A stretch of 64,000 nucleotides of DNA from Streptomyces sp. RKND-216 (GTDB lineage: Bacteria > Actinomycetota > Actinomycetes > Streptomycetales > Streptomycetaceae). The position numbers and the translations under genes were made by a program. The stretch is from assembly GCF_004795255.1 (NCBI RefSeq), contig NZ_SSBQ01000002.1, forward strand, positions 5,304,001 to 5,368,000, written 5' to 3'. Each line of letters starts with the position of its first letter. The stretch's first letter is position 1. The notes under the pieces were generated by a model that had not been told where the DNA came from, did not search any database, and was given only the letters and a program-made list of their open reading frames with translations. Below, piece after piece: positions 35,101-43,498 of the stretch.

Positions 35101-35700
35101 CTCCAGCGCGACAACCTCCTGGAGGCGGCCGTCGTCTACGGCTACTTCCCCTGCGTCTCCAAGGGCGACGACCTGATCCTGCTGGACGACGACGGCGGGG
35201 AGCGCACCCGCTTCACCTTCCCCCGCCAGCGACGGGGCCGCCGCCTGTGCCTCGCCGACTTCTTCCGCTCCGAGGACAGCGGCGAGATTGACGTCGTCGG
35301 CCTCCAAATCGTCACGGTCGGTTCGAAGATCGGCGAGGCGACCGGCGAGCTGTTCGCCGCCGACGCCTACCGCGACTACCTGGAGCTGCACGGCCTGTCG
35401 GTGCAGCTCGCGGAAGCCCTGGCCGAGTACTGGCACGCCCGCCAGCGCGCGGAACTCGGCTTTGCCGGCGAGGACCCCGGCGCCATCACCGACATGTTCG
35501 ACCTCAAGTACCGCGGCGCCCGCTTCTCGCTCGGCTACGGAGCGTGCCCCGACCTGGAGGACCGGGCGAAGATCGCCGAGCTGCTGCGCCCCGAACGGAT
35601 CGGCGTGGAACTGTCGGCCGAGTTCCAGCTCCACCCGGAGCAGTCGACGGACGCCATCGTGCTGCACCACCCGGAGGCCAAGTACTTCAACGCACGGTAG
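32188..35700 (+). CDS. metH: Cobalamin-dependent methionine synthase
   Basis: A 1170-residue four-module enzyme that methylates homocysteine from 5-methyl-THF through cobalamin. Module 1 (residues ~20-330) starts VVADGAMGTMLQAQD and ends with the zinc-binding GGCCGTTPEHL. Module 2 (~355-620) is the pterin-binding barrel (IGERTNANGSKKF). Module 3 (~640-880) has the cap helices and the cobalamin motif DVHDIGKN with His as lower ligand near residue 746. Module 4 (~900-1165) is the SAM-dependent reactivation domain ending LHHPEAKYFNAR. The ATG follows GGGAG. I see no cobalamin riboswitch in its leader. Rv2124c is the syntenic homologue. Confidence 0.96.
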   Translation: MASPSTPSPARTTRADALREALASRVVVADGAMGTMLQAQDPSLDDFQQLEGCNEILNVTRPDIVSAVHREYFEAGVDCVETNTFGANLAALGEYDIPHRIFELSEAGVRIARDVADAFEEGDGRVRWVLGSMGPGTKLPTLGHAPYAALRDAYQENAEGMIAGGADALLVETTQDLLQTKAAVLGARRALEATGTSLPLLCSVTVETTGTMLLGSEIGAALTALEPLGIDMIGLNCATGPAEMSEHLRYLAQHAKVPLSCMPNAGLPVLGKDGAHYPLTAPELADAQESFISDYGLSLVGGCCGTTPEHLRQLVERVRGSAPAPRAPQPEPGASSLYQTVPFRQDTSYLAIGERTNANGSKKFRTAMLEGRWDDCVEMARDQIREGAHLLDLCVDYVGRDGVADMTELAGRFATASTLPIVLDSTEPAVLQAGLEKLGGRAVINSVNYEDGDGPDSRFARITRLAAEHGAALIALTIDEEGQARTPEHKVAVAERLIEDLTTNWGIAESDILVDCLTFTICTGQEESRKDGVATIEAIRELKRRHPEVQTTLGLSNISFGLNPAARQVLNSVFLDECVKAGLDSAIVHASKILPIARLEEEQVEVALDLIHDRRREGYDPLSRLLELFEGVDSKSLRAGKAEELAALPLEERLQRRIIDGERNGLEDDLEAALTERPALDIVNETLLAGMKVVGELFGSGQMQLPFVLQSAEVMKSAVAHLEPHMEKSDDEGKGTIVLATVRGDVHDIGKNLVDIILSNNGYNVVNLGIKQPVSAILDAAQEHRADVIGMSGLLVKSTVIMKENLEELNQRRMSADYPVILGGAALTRAYVEQDLHEIYEGEVRYARDAFEGLRLMDALIAVKRGVPGAELPELKKRLVPKRDVALPEQAANDGSVRSDVARDNPVPGMPFHGTRVVKGIALKDYASWLDEGALFKGQWGLKESRTGDGPSYDELVETEGRPRLRGWLDTLQRDNLLEAAVVYGYFPCVSKGDDLILLDDDGGERTRFTFPRQRRGRRLCLADFFRSEDSGEIDVVGLQIVTVGSKIGEATGELFAADAYRDYLELHGLSVQLAEALAEYWHARQRAELGFAGEDPGAITDMFDLKYRGARFSLGYGACPDLEDRAKIAELLRPERIGVELSAEFQLHPEQSTDAIVLHHPEAKYFNAR

Positions 35701-35872
35701 CCGTGCCGCACGGCGGCAGAGGGCACGCACGGTAGCCGCGCGAACGTCGTTCGGCGTGCCGCCGGGCGCATGATCCATGCCCGTCGTACACTGGACGGTC
35801 CGGTACAGGCCGGTCGCCCGTTCCGTGGAGCGTGCGGCCGGCCTTCTCGTCCCTCCAGGAGGCGTGACGCGG

Positions 35873-36625
35873 ATGACAAGCTCCCTCCCCGCTCCCATCA
35901 CCCGTACGGCCGACGGCGCCGGACTGCAGGCGGTACTGCTGGACATGGACGGCACCCTCGTCGACACCGAGGGATCCTGGTGGGACGCGGAGGTGGAGGT
36001 CTTCGCGGACCTCGGACACGAGCTCGAGGACACCTGGCGGCACATCGTCGTCGGCGGGCCCATGGCGCGCAGCGCGGGCTTCCTCATCGAGGCCACGGGT
36101 GCGGAGATCACGCTCGGCGAACTGACCGTGCTGCTCAACCACAAGTTCACCGAGCGCCTCGCCCACGGCGTACCGCTGATGCCCGGTGCCCGCCGCCTGC
36201 TCACTGAACTACGGGCCCACCAGGTGCCGACCGCCCTGGTGTCGGCCACTCACCGCGTCGTGATGGACCGGATGCTGCACTGGCTCGGCCCCGAGAACTT
36301 CGCCTTCACCGTTGCCGGGGACGAACTGCGGCACACCAAGCCGCACCCCGATCCCTACCTGCTCGCCGCTGCCCGTCTCGGCGCCGACCCCGGACGCTGT
36401 GCGGTGCTCGAGGACACCAGCACCGGAGTCGCCTCGGCCGAGGCCGCGGGGTGCCACGTGGTGGCCGTCCCCTCGGTCGCCCCCATCGCCCCGGAAGGCC
36501 GCCGTACCGTCGTGAAGTCGCTGGAGGAGGTCGACCTGGCGTTCCTCTCCGCGCTCGTCGCGGACGCACGCGGCCCGGCCGCCCTCTCACCCGGGACGAA
36601 ACGACCTGACGGACGACGGAGTTGA
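35873..36625 (+). CDS. HAD-superfamily hydrolase (beta-phosphoglucomutase-like)
   Basis: A 250-residue HAD phosphatase of subfamily IA. AVLLDMDGTLVDTEGSWWD carries the nucleophile Asp24 and acid/base Asp26, the alpha-helical cap follows, ALVSATHR is motif II, KPHPDPYLLAAARLG holds the motif III Lys and EDTSTGVASAEAAGCHVVAV the motif IV acids. It therefore dephosphorylates a small metabolite or acts as a phosphomutase; the substrate cannot be assigned. The start used is ATG, ten bases after AGGAGG; an in-frame GTG three codons earlier is too close to that site. Confidence 0.85.
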   Translation: MTSSLPAPITRTADGAGLQAVLLDMDGTLVDTEGSWWDAEVEVFADLGHELEDTWRHIVVGGPMARSAGFLIEATGAEITLGELTVLLNHKFTERLAHGVPLMPGARRLLTELRAHQVPTALVSATHRVVMDRMLHWLGPENFAFTVAGDELRHTKPHPDPYLLAAARLGADPGRCAVLEDTSTGVASAEAAGCHVVAVPSVAPIAPEGRRTVVKSLEEVDLAFLSALVADARGPAALSPGTKRPDGRRS

Positions 36626-36789
36626 CGGCGTGACGTTCCTCACGCCACGCCCCTCCCGGGTCGGTCCCGGTGGGGCCCGCGACGGCAGCCGCGGCCCCGG
36701 TCGCCGTCCGTGAAGCCCGGTATCCCCCGGTTTTCTTCGCGTCCCACGGTGTCCGGTATCCGGAACGGAGATCCAGATTATCGGTGCGT

Positions 36790-36809
36790 GACCGGGTGAT
36801 CACCCGGTC
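36790..36809. promoter_or_regulatory. Perfect 20-bp palindrome upstream of solute-binding lipoprotein gene
   Basis: GACCGGGTGATCACCCGGTC is fully self-complementary without a loop and lies about 90 bases before the ATG of the substrate-binding protein. Position and symmetry favour a repressor site over a terminator, although the upstream HAD gene ends ~165 bases before it. Confidence 0.45.
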
Positions 36810-36901
36810 TTGTCCGGCATGTCCCCGCAGAACTACTAGCCTCTGTGTCCCGGCCATCTATCTGATGCGACAACCCGGCCGGACGAGGGAGACCGTCGAC
36901 G

Positions 36902-38497
36902 ATGAACCGCAAGACCCTGGTGCTGCCTGCCCTGCTGGGCTTGCTCGCGCCCACCCTGGCGGCCTGCGGCGGAGCAACCGCAGGTGACTCTGGCGGCCAC
37001 GCCATCGTCGTCGGAACCACCGACCGGTTCGCGGTCAGCGAGGCCACTCCCGCCCCGTTCGACCCCGCCGCCGGCTACGACATCGCGTCGTGGAACGTCA
37101 TGCGCAGCACCTTCCAGACGCTGCTCCGCCCACCGCGCTCGGGCACCGAGCCGGAGCCGGAAGCCGCCCGCGAGTGCGCGTTCACGGACAAGCAGGGCAC
37201 GCAGTACCGCTGCACCCTGCGGGAGGGCATGAAGTTCTCCAACGGCAGCGAACTCACCGCCCAGGACGTCGAGTTCTCTGTGGAGCGGATGCTCGACGTC
37301 GGCGCCGACCTCGGCCCCGCCTCGCTGCTCGGCAACGTCGACACGGTGCAGGCGGTCGGCGACACCGAGGTCGTCTTCCACCTCAAGAAGCCCGACGCGA
37401 CCTTCCCCTACAAGCTCGCCACCCCCGCCGCGGCGATCCTGGACAGCCAGACCTACCCGCGCAGCGGCTACCTGGAAGGCACCGAGGTCGTGGGCTCCGG
37501 CCCCTACCTGCTGGAGTCCTACGACGCCTCCGGCGGCGTCGGCGTCTTCGTCAGGAACCCCGACTACACCGGCACGCTCGAGGTCCGCAACGACCGCATC
37601 GAACTCCGCAGCTTCGACAGCGCCGAGGCGATGGAGAAGGCGCTGAAGAACGGCGAGATCGACGTCATGAACCGGACGCTGACGCCCGCCCAGGTCAACC
37701 GCCTGAAGATCGCGGACGACGACCGCATCGACCTCGTGGAGTCACCGGGCCAGGAGATCCGCTACCTCGTCTTCCACACCGACCACCCCACCGCCGGGCA
37801 GCCCGCCGTGCGCCGGGCGATCGCCCAGATCGTCGACCGCAAGGCACTCGTGCGCGACGTGTACGAGCGTACCGCCGAACCGCTGTACTCCCTGGTGCCC
37901 AGCGGTCTGATCGGCCACCGCAACTCCTTCTTCAACGAGTACGGCGAGCCCGACCCCGCCGCCGCCCGCCGCACCCTGCGCGCAGCGGGCGTCGACACCC
38001 CGGTCCCGCTCGCCCTGCACTACACCACCGACCACTACGGCGCGGTCACCCGGCAGGAGTTCCAGCAGCTCAAGGAACAGCTTGACGCCACCGGCCTCTT
38101 CCGCACCGAGCTCCAGGGCACGCCGTGGAACGCCTACCGCAAGGAGGCCACCCAGGGGTCCTACGGCGTGTACGGCTTCGGCTGGTTCCCCGACTTCGCA
38201 GACCCGGACAACTTCGTCGCGCCGTTCTTCACCGAGGACAACTTCCTCCAGACGCCCTACGCCAACGAGGAGATCCGCGGCGAACTCATCCCGCAGACCC
38301 GCCGGGAGACCAACCGCGTCGACGCGGCCGACGAGTTCGGCCGGGTGCAGGACGTCATCGCCGAAGAGATCCCCGTGCTGCCGCTCTGGCAGGGGAAGCA
38401 GTACATCGCCGCCCGCGACGACATCACCGGCACCGAATGGGCGCTCAATTCCGCGTCCGTCCTTCAGCTGTGGGAGCTCGGACGCGGCGTCAGCTGA
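36902..38497 (+). CDS. ABC transporter solute-binding lipoprotein (family 5, peptide/nickel type)
   Basis: A 531-residue extracytoplasmic SBP_bac_5 protein. A lipoprotein signal ends LAPTLAAC, with Cys22 as the lipidated residue. The mature part shows DIASWNVMRSTFQTLLRPP, YRCTLREGMKFSNGSELTAQ, DVEFSVERML, VGSGPYLLESYD and the C-terminal lobe YGVYGFGWFPDFADPDNFVA, typical of oligopeptide/dipeptide binders. No permease or ATPase gene lies nearby, so it must work with a transporter encoded elsewhere or act as an orphan receptor. A perfect palindrome upstream suggests regulated expression. The ligand is unknown. Confidence 0.9.
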   Translation: MNRKTLVLPALLGLLAPTLAACGGATAGDSGGHAIVVGTTDRFAVSEATPAPFDPAAGYDIASWNVMRSTFQTLLRPPRSGTEPEPEAARECAFTDKQGTQYRCTLREGMKFSNGSELTAQDVEFSVERMLDVGADLGPASLLGNVDTVQAVGDTEVVFHLKKPDATFPYKLATPAAAILDSQTYPRSGYLEGTEVVGSGPYLLESYDASGGVGVFVRNPDYTGTLEVRNDRIELRSFDSAEAMEKALKNGEIDVMNRTLTPAQVNRLKIADDDRIDLVESPGQEIRYLVFHTDHPTAGQPAVRRAIAQIVDRKALVRDVYERTAEPLYSLVPSGLIGHRNSFFNEYGEPDPAAARRTLRAAGVDTPVPLALHYTTDHYGAVTRQEFQQLKEQLDATGLFRTELQGTPWNAYRKEATQGSYGVYGFGWFPDFADPDNFVAPFFTEDNFLQTPYANEEIRGELIPQTRRETNRVDAADEFGRVQDVIAEEIPVLPLWQGKQYIAARDDITGTEWALNSASVLQLWELGRGVS

Positions 38498-38575
38498 CCG
38501 CACGAACGAAGCCGGAGAGGCCGATGACCCGCCTGCCGGGGACAGCCGGCCCCTCCGCACTCCCGCGGCCGTCTC

Positions 38576-39247
38576 TCAGTGGGCGCCGGGCCGCACCAGG
38601 CCGCTCTCGTACGCGTACACCGCCGCCTGCACCCGGTCCCGCAGGCTCAGCTTCGTCAGCACGTGCCCCACATGGGTCTTGACCGTCGTCTCGCTCACGA
38701 ACAGGTCCGCCGCGATCTCGGCGTTCGACAGCCCCCGGGCCACCAGCTTCAGCACCTCCACCTCGCGCTCGGTCAGCGTGTGCAGCGTGTCCGGAAGCGG
38801 TTCCTCCCCCGACGGCAGCCGCCCGGCGTACTTGTCCAGCAGCCGCCGGGTCACCGACGGAGCAAGCATCGCCTCGCCCGCCGCGACCACCCGGATCGCC
38901 TGTACCAGCTCGCCGGCCGGCGCGTCCTTCAGCAGGAAGCCGCTCGCCCCCGCCCGCAGTGCCTCCACCACGTACTCGTCGAGGTCGAAGGTCGTGAGCA
39001 CCAGCACCTTCGCCGGGCCGTCCTTGTCCGGGCCGGTGATCTGGCGGGTGGCCTCCACACCGTCCATCCGCGGCATCCGGATGTCCATCAGCACCACGTC
39101 CGGCTGCAGCGCCCGCACCTGGTCCAGCGCCTGCAGGCCGTCTCCCGCCTCCCCGACGACGGCGAGATCGCCCTCCGCCTCCAGGATCATGCGGAATCCG
39201 GTGCGCAGCAGTGGCTGGTCGTCGACCAGCAGTACGCGGATGGCCAC
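38576..39247 (-). CDS. NarL/LuxR-family response regulator, orphan
   Basis: A 223-residue two-domain regulator. The receiver (IRVLLVDDQPLLRTGFRMIL) has phospho-acceptor Asp55 (VVLMDIRMPRMDG) and the switch Thr/Lys in LTTFDLDE and FLLKDAPAGELV. The C-terminal LuxR helix-turn-helix reads LTEREVEVLKLVARGLSNAE, IAADLFVSETTVKTHVGHVL. No histidine kinase gene is adjacent in the window, so its partner must be elsewhere. It sits between a solute-binding lipoprotein (convergent) and a RecB-like nuclease (same strand). Confidence 0.92.
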   Translation of the reverse strand: MAIRVLLVDDQPLLRTGFRMILEAEGDLAVVGEAGDGLQALDQVRALQPDVVLMDIRMPRMDGVEATRQITGPDKDGPAKVLVLTTFDLDEYVVEALRAGASGFLLKDAPAGELVQAIRVVAAGEAMLAPSVTRRLLDKYAGRLPSGEEPLPDTLHTLTEREVEVLKLVARGLSNAEIAADLFVSETTVKTHVGHVLTKLSLRDRVQAAVYAYESGLVRPGAH

Positions 39248-39301
39248 GTGGAGTCCCCTTCGGCGGACGGGCAGGTTGAGGCCCCCATTCTCGCCCAGTC
39301 G

Positions 39302-40267
39302 TCAGAACCGCGGCTCCGCGACCCCCTCCGCCGCGCCCGGCTCCTGCACTGCGCCGGGCTCCTCGACGTCCTCCCGCTCCTCGACGCCCTCGACGTCCTC
39401 CGCGCGCGGCTCCGGCAGCCGCGGCTGCACCGAGACCGGATACGGCGGCGGCGTGCCGCCGAACTCCGGACAGCGCGCCTGGTGGTCGCACCAGTCGCAC
39501 AGCCGGCTCGGCCGGGGCCGCCAGTCCCCGGTCTCCGTCGCCTTCCGGATCGCCTCCCACAGCGCCAGCAGCTTCCGCTCCACAGCCCGCAGGTCCGACT
39601 CGGCCGGATCGTAGGTCAGCACGTCACCACTGCCCAGATACACCAGCTGCAGCCGGCGCGGCACGGCCCCGCGCAGCCGCCACAGCACCAGCGCGTAGAA
39701 CTTCATCTGGAACAGCGCCTCGGACGCGTACTCCGGACGCGGCGCCTTACCCGTCTTGTAGTCCACGATGCGCACCTCGCCGGTCGGCGCGATGTCCACC
39801 CGGTCGATGATGCCGCGCAGCCGCAGCCCCGACTCCAGCCGGGCCTCCACCCGCAGCTCCCGCTCCGCCGGCTCCAGCCGGGTCGGGTCCTCCAGCGAGA
39901 ACCAGCGCTCCACCAGCCCCTCGGCCTCCGCCAGCCACCGCGCGAGCTCCGCCCCGTCCGCCGGGCCCGGCGCCCCGTCCTCGGCCGGCTCGGAGAACAA
40001 CTGCGCCAGCTCCGGCCGCCGCACCAGCAGCCGCTCCCACTCCCGCGCCACCATCGCCCGTGCCCGCGGCGCACTGCGCTCCGCCGCCGGCACGTCGAAC
40101 AGCCGCTCCAGCACCGCGTGCACCACCGTCCCCCTGGTGGCCGCGGCCGACGGCTTCTCCGGCAGCCGGTCGATCACCCGGAAGCGGTACAGCAACGGGC
40201 ACTGCATGAAGTCGCTCGCCCGCGACGGCGACAACGAGTCGGGAGCGGTGACGGCTGCGTCTCTCAT
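39302..40267 (-). CDS. RecB-family PD-(D/E)XK exonuclease with Fe-S cysteines
   Basis: A 321-residue single-domain nuclease of the Cas4/AddB-like PD-(D/E)XK fold. LSPSRASDFMQCPLLYRFRV contains the first conserved Cys. TRGTVVHAVLERLF supplies the active-site His, and LRGIIDRVD plus VRIVDYKTGKA are the D...(D/E)xK catalytic strands. CDWCDHQARCPEF gives three more cysteines, consistent with a [4Fe-4S] cluster clamping the domain. An acidic Glu/Pro-rich tail of ~45 residues follows. The M. tuberculosis homologue (Rv2119) holds the same position next to trmI. Likely DNA repair or processing; its helicase partner is not in this locus. Confidence 0.87.
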   Translation of the reverse strand: MRDAAVTAPDSLSPSRASDFMQCPLLYRFRVIDRLPEKPSAAATRGTVVHAVLERLFDVPAAERSAPRARAMVAREWERLLVRRPELAQLFSEPAEDGAPGPADGAELARWLAEAEGLVERWFSLEDPTRLEPAERELRVEARLESGLRLRGIIDRVDIAPTGEVRIVDYKTGKAPRPEYASEALFQMKFYALVLWRLRGAVPRRLQLVYLGSGDVLTYDPAESDLRAVERKLLALWEAIRKATETGDWRPRPSRLCDWCDHQARCPEFGGTPPPYPVSVQPRLPEPRAEDVEGVEEREDVEEPGAVQEPGAAEGVAEPRF

Positions 40268-40395
40268 GGCTACCGACCCTACGACCCGCCACCGACAACA
40301 CGGCGCTTACCATCGACTCCGGAAGCTCCCGCACTGCATGATCGAGTGACCGCGTCAGTGACGCGGGGTGCGAGAGCAGCGGCAGAGGGGAACCC

Positions 40396-41694
40396 GTGGC
40401 GGACACGGACAACGGCGAACCGCGCGACGACGGCACCGGCCGACCCACCCGGCCCGGGGATCCGTCCGCGCCGAAGCGGACGAACGCGCCGCTCACCCCA
40501 GGGGGCCCTGGCGGCCCCGGAAGCGGCGACCCCCGGCGGAACCGGGGCACCGGCGGCGGCATCCTCATGGGCCGCCCCTTCGGCGTGCCCGTCTACGTCG
40601 CCCCCAGCTGGTTCCTCGTCGCCGCCCTCATCACCTGGGTCTTCGGCGGCCAGCTCGACCGCGTGCTCCCGGAACTCGGCGGCGCCCGCTACCTGATCGC
40701 CCTGTTCTTCGCCGTCGCCTTCTACGCCTCCGTCCTCGTCCACGAACTCGCCCACACCGTCGCCGCCCTCCGTTTCAAACTCCCCGTGCGACGCATCCAG
40801 CTCCAGTTCTTCGGCGGCGTCTCCGAGATCGAGAAGGAGTCCGAGACCCCCGGCCGCGAGTTCGTCCTCGCCTTCGTCGGCCCCCTGCTCTCCCTCGTCC
40901 TCGCCGGCGTCTTCTACGCCGGCATGCAGGCCGTGGAACCCGGCACCGTACCCGGCGTCCTGCTCGCCGGGCTGATGATCTCCAACCTCATCGTCGCCGC
41001 GTTCAACCTGCTCCCCGGCCTGCCGCTGGACGGCGGCCGCATGCTCCGCGCCGTCATCTGGAAACTCAGCGGCAAAGCCATGACCGGCACCGTCGCCGCT
41101 GCCTGGACCGGGCGCGGCCTCGCCGTCGCCGTCCTCATCGGCTTCCCCCTCGCCACCCACGCCGGAGGCTTCACCGACGGCGGCGCCGGCGGCTTCGACA
41201 CCGTCACCGACGCGCTGCTCGCCGCCATCCTCGCCGCCATCATCTGGACCGGGGCGGGCAACAGCCTCCGCATGGCCCGGCTGCGCGAACGCCTCCCCGA
41301 CCTCCGCGCCCGCCGCCTGACCCGCCGCGCCGTACCGGTGGAGAACGACACCCCGCTCTCCGAAGCCCTGCGCCGCGCCAACGAGGCCGGAGCCCGCGCC
41401 CTCGTCGTCGTCGACGGGCACGGCGACCCCGTCTCCGTGGTACGCGAATCCGCCATCGTCGGCGTCCCCGAACACCGCCGGCCCTGGGTCGCCGTCAGCA
41501 CCCTCGCCCAGGACCTCAAGGACGGCATGCGGGTCTCCGCCGAACTCGCGGGCGAAGAGCTCCTCGACCACCTGCGGGCCACCCCCGCCACCGAGTACCT
41601 CGTCGTCGAGGAGACGGGCGAGATCTACGGAGTGCTGTCCACCACCGACGTCGAGAAAGCCTTCGTCGCCGCCATGGCCAAGCCCTCTGCCTGA
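40396..41694 (+). CDS. Site-2 protease (M50) with tandem CBS domains
   Basis: A 432-residue intramembrane zinc protease. After a 55-residue disordered Pro/Gly/Asp-rich start come the membrane segments. HELAH (residues 116-120) supplies two zinc ligands and NLLPGLPLDGGRML (near 210) the third. The C-terminal half has CBS-type segments (PLSEALRRANEAGARALVVV, then ATEYLVVEETGEIYGVLSTT), a class in which nucleotide or metabolite binding regulates the protease. It probably cleaves membrane-bound regulators such as anti-sigma factors; the substrate is unknown. The GTG start follows GAGGGG. It is 84 bases upstream of trmI and divergent from the RecB-like gene. Confidence 0.9.
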   Translation: MADTDNGEPRDDGTGRPTRPGDPSAPKRTNAPLTPGGPGGPGSGDPRRNRGTGGGILMGRPFGVPVYVAPSWFLVAALITWVFGGQLDRVLPELGGARYLIALFFAVAFYASVLVHELAHTVAALRFKLPVRRIQLQFFGGVSEIEKESETPGREFVLAFVGPLLSLVLAGVFYAGMQAVEPGTVPGVLLAGLMISNLIVAAFNLLPGLPLDGGRMLRAVIWKLSGKAMTGTVAAAWTGRGLAVAVLIGFPLATHAGGFTDGGAGGFDTVTDALLAAILAAIIWTGAGNSLRMARLRERLPDLRARRLTRRAVPVENDTPLSEALRRANEAGARALVVVDGHGDPVSVVRESAIVGVPEHRRPWVAVSTLAQDLKDGMRVSAELAGEELLDHLRATPATEYLVVEETGEIYGVLSTTDVEKAFVAAMAKPSA

Positions 41695-41766
41695 CCCCGG
41701 GGGCAGGACCACCGCCCTCGCCCAGCCCGCCCACCGCCCCGTGCGCACCCGCCCACCGGCGCCCGA

Positions 41767-41772
41767 TAGGCT
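41767..41772 (+). promoter_or_regulatory. Candidate -10 element (TAGGCT) of trmI, leaderless start
   Basis: TAGGCT ends six bases before the ATG of trmI, with no Shine-Dalgarno in between. Confidence 0.4.
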
Positions 41773-41778
41773 GGGGCC

Positions 41779-42672
41779 ATGTCCGAACCGACCGGTGCCG
41801 CCCGCCGTCGCGGGCCCTTCAAGGTCGGGGACCAGGTCCAGCTCACCGACCCCAAGGGACGCCACTACACGATCACGCTCGAGGCTGGGAAGAGCTTCCA
41901 CACCCACAAGGGTGCCTTCCCCCACGACGAGCTGATCGGCGCTCCCGAGGGCAGTGTCGTCCGTACCACCGGAAACGTCGCGTACCTCGCGCTGCGCCCC
42001 CTGCTCCCCGACTACGTCCTGTCCATGCCGCGCGGCGCCGCCGTCGTCTACCCCAAGGACGCCGGCCAGGTGCTCGCGATGGCCGACATCTTCCCCGGCG
42101 CGCGCGTCGTCGAGGCCGGCGTCGGCTCGGGCTCCCTCAGCACCTTCCTGCTGCGCGCCGTCGGCGACCACGGCATGCTTCACTCCTACGAACGCCGCGC
42201 CGACTTCGCCGAGATCGCCGAACAGAACGTCGAACGCTACTTCGGCGCCCCCCACCCCGCCTGGACACTTACCGTCGGCGACCTCCAGGACAACCTCGCC
42301 GACGCCGACGTCGACCGCGTCATCCTCGACATGCTCGCCCCCTGGGAATGCCTGGACGCCGTCTCCAAGGCCCTGGTCCCCGGCGGCATCCTCTGCGCCT
42401 ACGTGGCCACCACCACGCAGCTCGCCCGCACCGTCGAAACCATCCGGGAACACGGCACCTTCAACGAACCGCAGGCATGGGAGACCATGGTCCGCAACTG
42501 GCACGTCGAAGGCCTCGCCGTACGCCCCGACCACCGCATGATCGGCCACACCGGCTTCCTGCTCACCGCCCGCCGCCTCGCCGACGGCGTCGAACCTCCG
42601 CTGCGCCGCCGTCGTCCCGCCAAGGGCGCCTACGGCGCCGACTACTCCGGACCCGGCTCCGGCAGCCGCTGA
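41779..42672 (+). CDS. trmI: tRNA (adenine-N1-)-methyltransferase TrmI
   Basis: A 297-residue enzyme that forms m1A58 in the T loop of tRNA as a homotetramer. The N-terminal beta domain (GPFKVGDQVQLTDPKGRHYT, FHTHKGAFPHDELIG) precedes the Rossmann methyltransferase domain: MPRGAAVVYPKDAGQVLAMA, DIFPGARVVEAGVGSGSLST (SAM motif I), LHSYERRADFAEIAEQN and ILDMLAPWECLDAV (catalytic Asp). The C-terminus is basic. Rv2118c is the syntenic, structurally characterised homologue. The start appears leaderless. Confidence 0.95.
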   Translation: MSEPTGAARRRGPFKVGDQVQLTDPKGRHYTITLEAGKSFHTHKGAFPHDELIGAPEGSVVRTTGNVAYLALRPLLPDYVLSMPRGAAVVYPKDAGQVLAMADIFPGARVVEAGVGSGSLSTFLLRAVGDHGMLHSYERRADFAEIAEQNVERYFGAPHPAWTLTVGDLQDNLADADVDRVILDMLAPWECLDAVSKALVPGGILCAYVATTTQLARTVETIREHGTFNEPQAWETMVRNWHVEGLAVRPDHRMIGHTGFLLTARRLADGVEPPLRRRRPAKGAYGADYSGPGSGSR

Positions 42673-42855
42673 GCCCCCGGCAGTCACCACCCTCGTACGC
42701 CCGCGCCAACGCCGCGACCCGCCCGCCGGGTTGCGGCGTGTCGCTTCTCCAGGCCGGCACGTGAACCGGCACGCCCCCGCCGTTCCCCGCCGATGTGACC
42801 TGTGGCACCATGCTGGGCACCTCCCCAGTCACAGCTCCCCCAGGAGACCACCCCC

Positions 42856-43437
42856 GTGCAGCCCTCGGCCCGCCCGGACGCCCTTCCGCACACCCGCACC
42901 CGGCTCGTCCACTGGGTGGCGACCTCGGCCGCCCTGGCCGCCGTGCTCGGGGTGTCCGCCCTGGTCCAGCCCCCCGACGCACTTGCCGGACCCGCCGGCA
43001 CCACCCCCGGGGAAGGCCCCGACGCCGCCCAGGCCCGCTACCCCGTCGACTGCGGTCCGCGGAAGCAGCCCGCCGTCGCCGTGCTCGACTCCGCCTCCGC
43101 CGACTTCGACGCCGACGGACGCGCCGAGACCGTGGCCCTCGTCCGCTGCGACACCCCCACCGGCACCCCGCCCAGCGGCATCTTCGTCCTCACCCACCCG
43201 GCCGAACCGGGCGTGCCCCCGCCCGTGGTCGAGACCCTGCTGTCACCCGAGCAGGGCATGAGCGCCCAGGAGTTCACCGTCGGCGAACACGGCGACCGGA
43301 AGATCGCGGCCACCCTCCTGGGCTACTCTTCGCCCGACGTCCCCCGCTGCTGCCCCGACCAGCAGCGCAAGGTCTCCTGGGAATGGCGCGACGGCCGATT
43401 CGTGCTCGTCCCCGAACCCGTCGCCCAGAGCGTCTGA
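42856..43437 (+). CDS. Secreted or membrane-anchored hypothetical protein
   Basis: A 193-residue protein starting at a GTG eight bases after AGGAGA. Residues ~17-40 (LVHWVATSAALAAVLGVSAL, then VQPPDALAG) form a signal peptide or N-terminal anchor. The exported part contains ASADFDADGRAETVALVRCD, an FG-GAP/EF-hand-like calcium loop, and CCPDQQRKVSWEWRDGRFVL near the end, with four cysteines that may pair (DCG, VRCD, CC). The family is common in Streptomyces beside trmI, but I know of no assigned function. Confidence 0.75.
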   Translation: MQPSARPDALPHTRTRLVHWVATSAALAAVLGVSALVQPPDALAGPAGTTPGEGPDAAQARYPVDCGPRKQPAVAVLDSASADFDADGRAETVALVRCDTPTGTPPSGIFVLTHPAEPGVPPPVVETLLSPEQGMSAQEFTVGEHGDRKIAATLLGYSSPDVPRCCPDQQRKVSWEWRDGRFVLVPEPVAQSV

Positions 43438-43498
43438 GACCCACTCCCGGCGAGGTGCCCGCCCGCGCACCGCGCGCACGCGGAGTGACGAGGAACCG

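Noticed and set aside
31843..36249. Very long open frame antisense to metH (about 1470 codons)
   Set aside because: It mirrors the metH coding strand in GC-rich DNA, has no domain, and conflicts with the intact, recognisable MetH modules.
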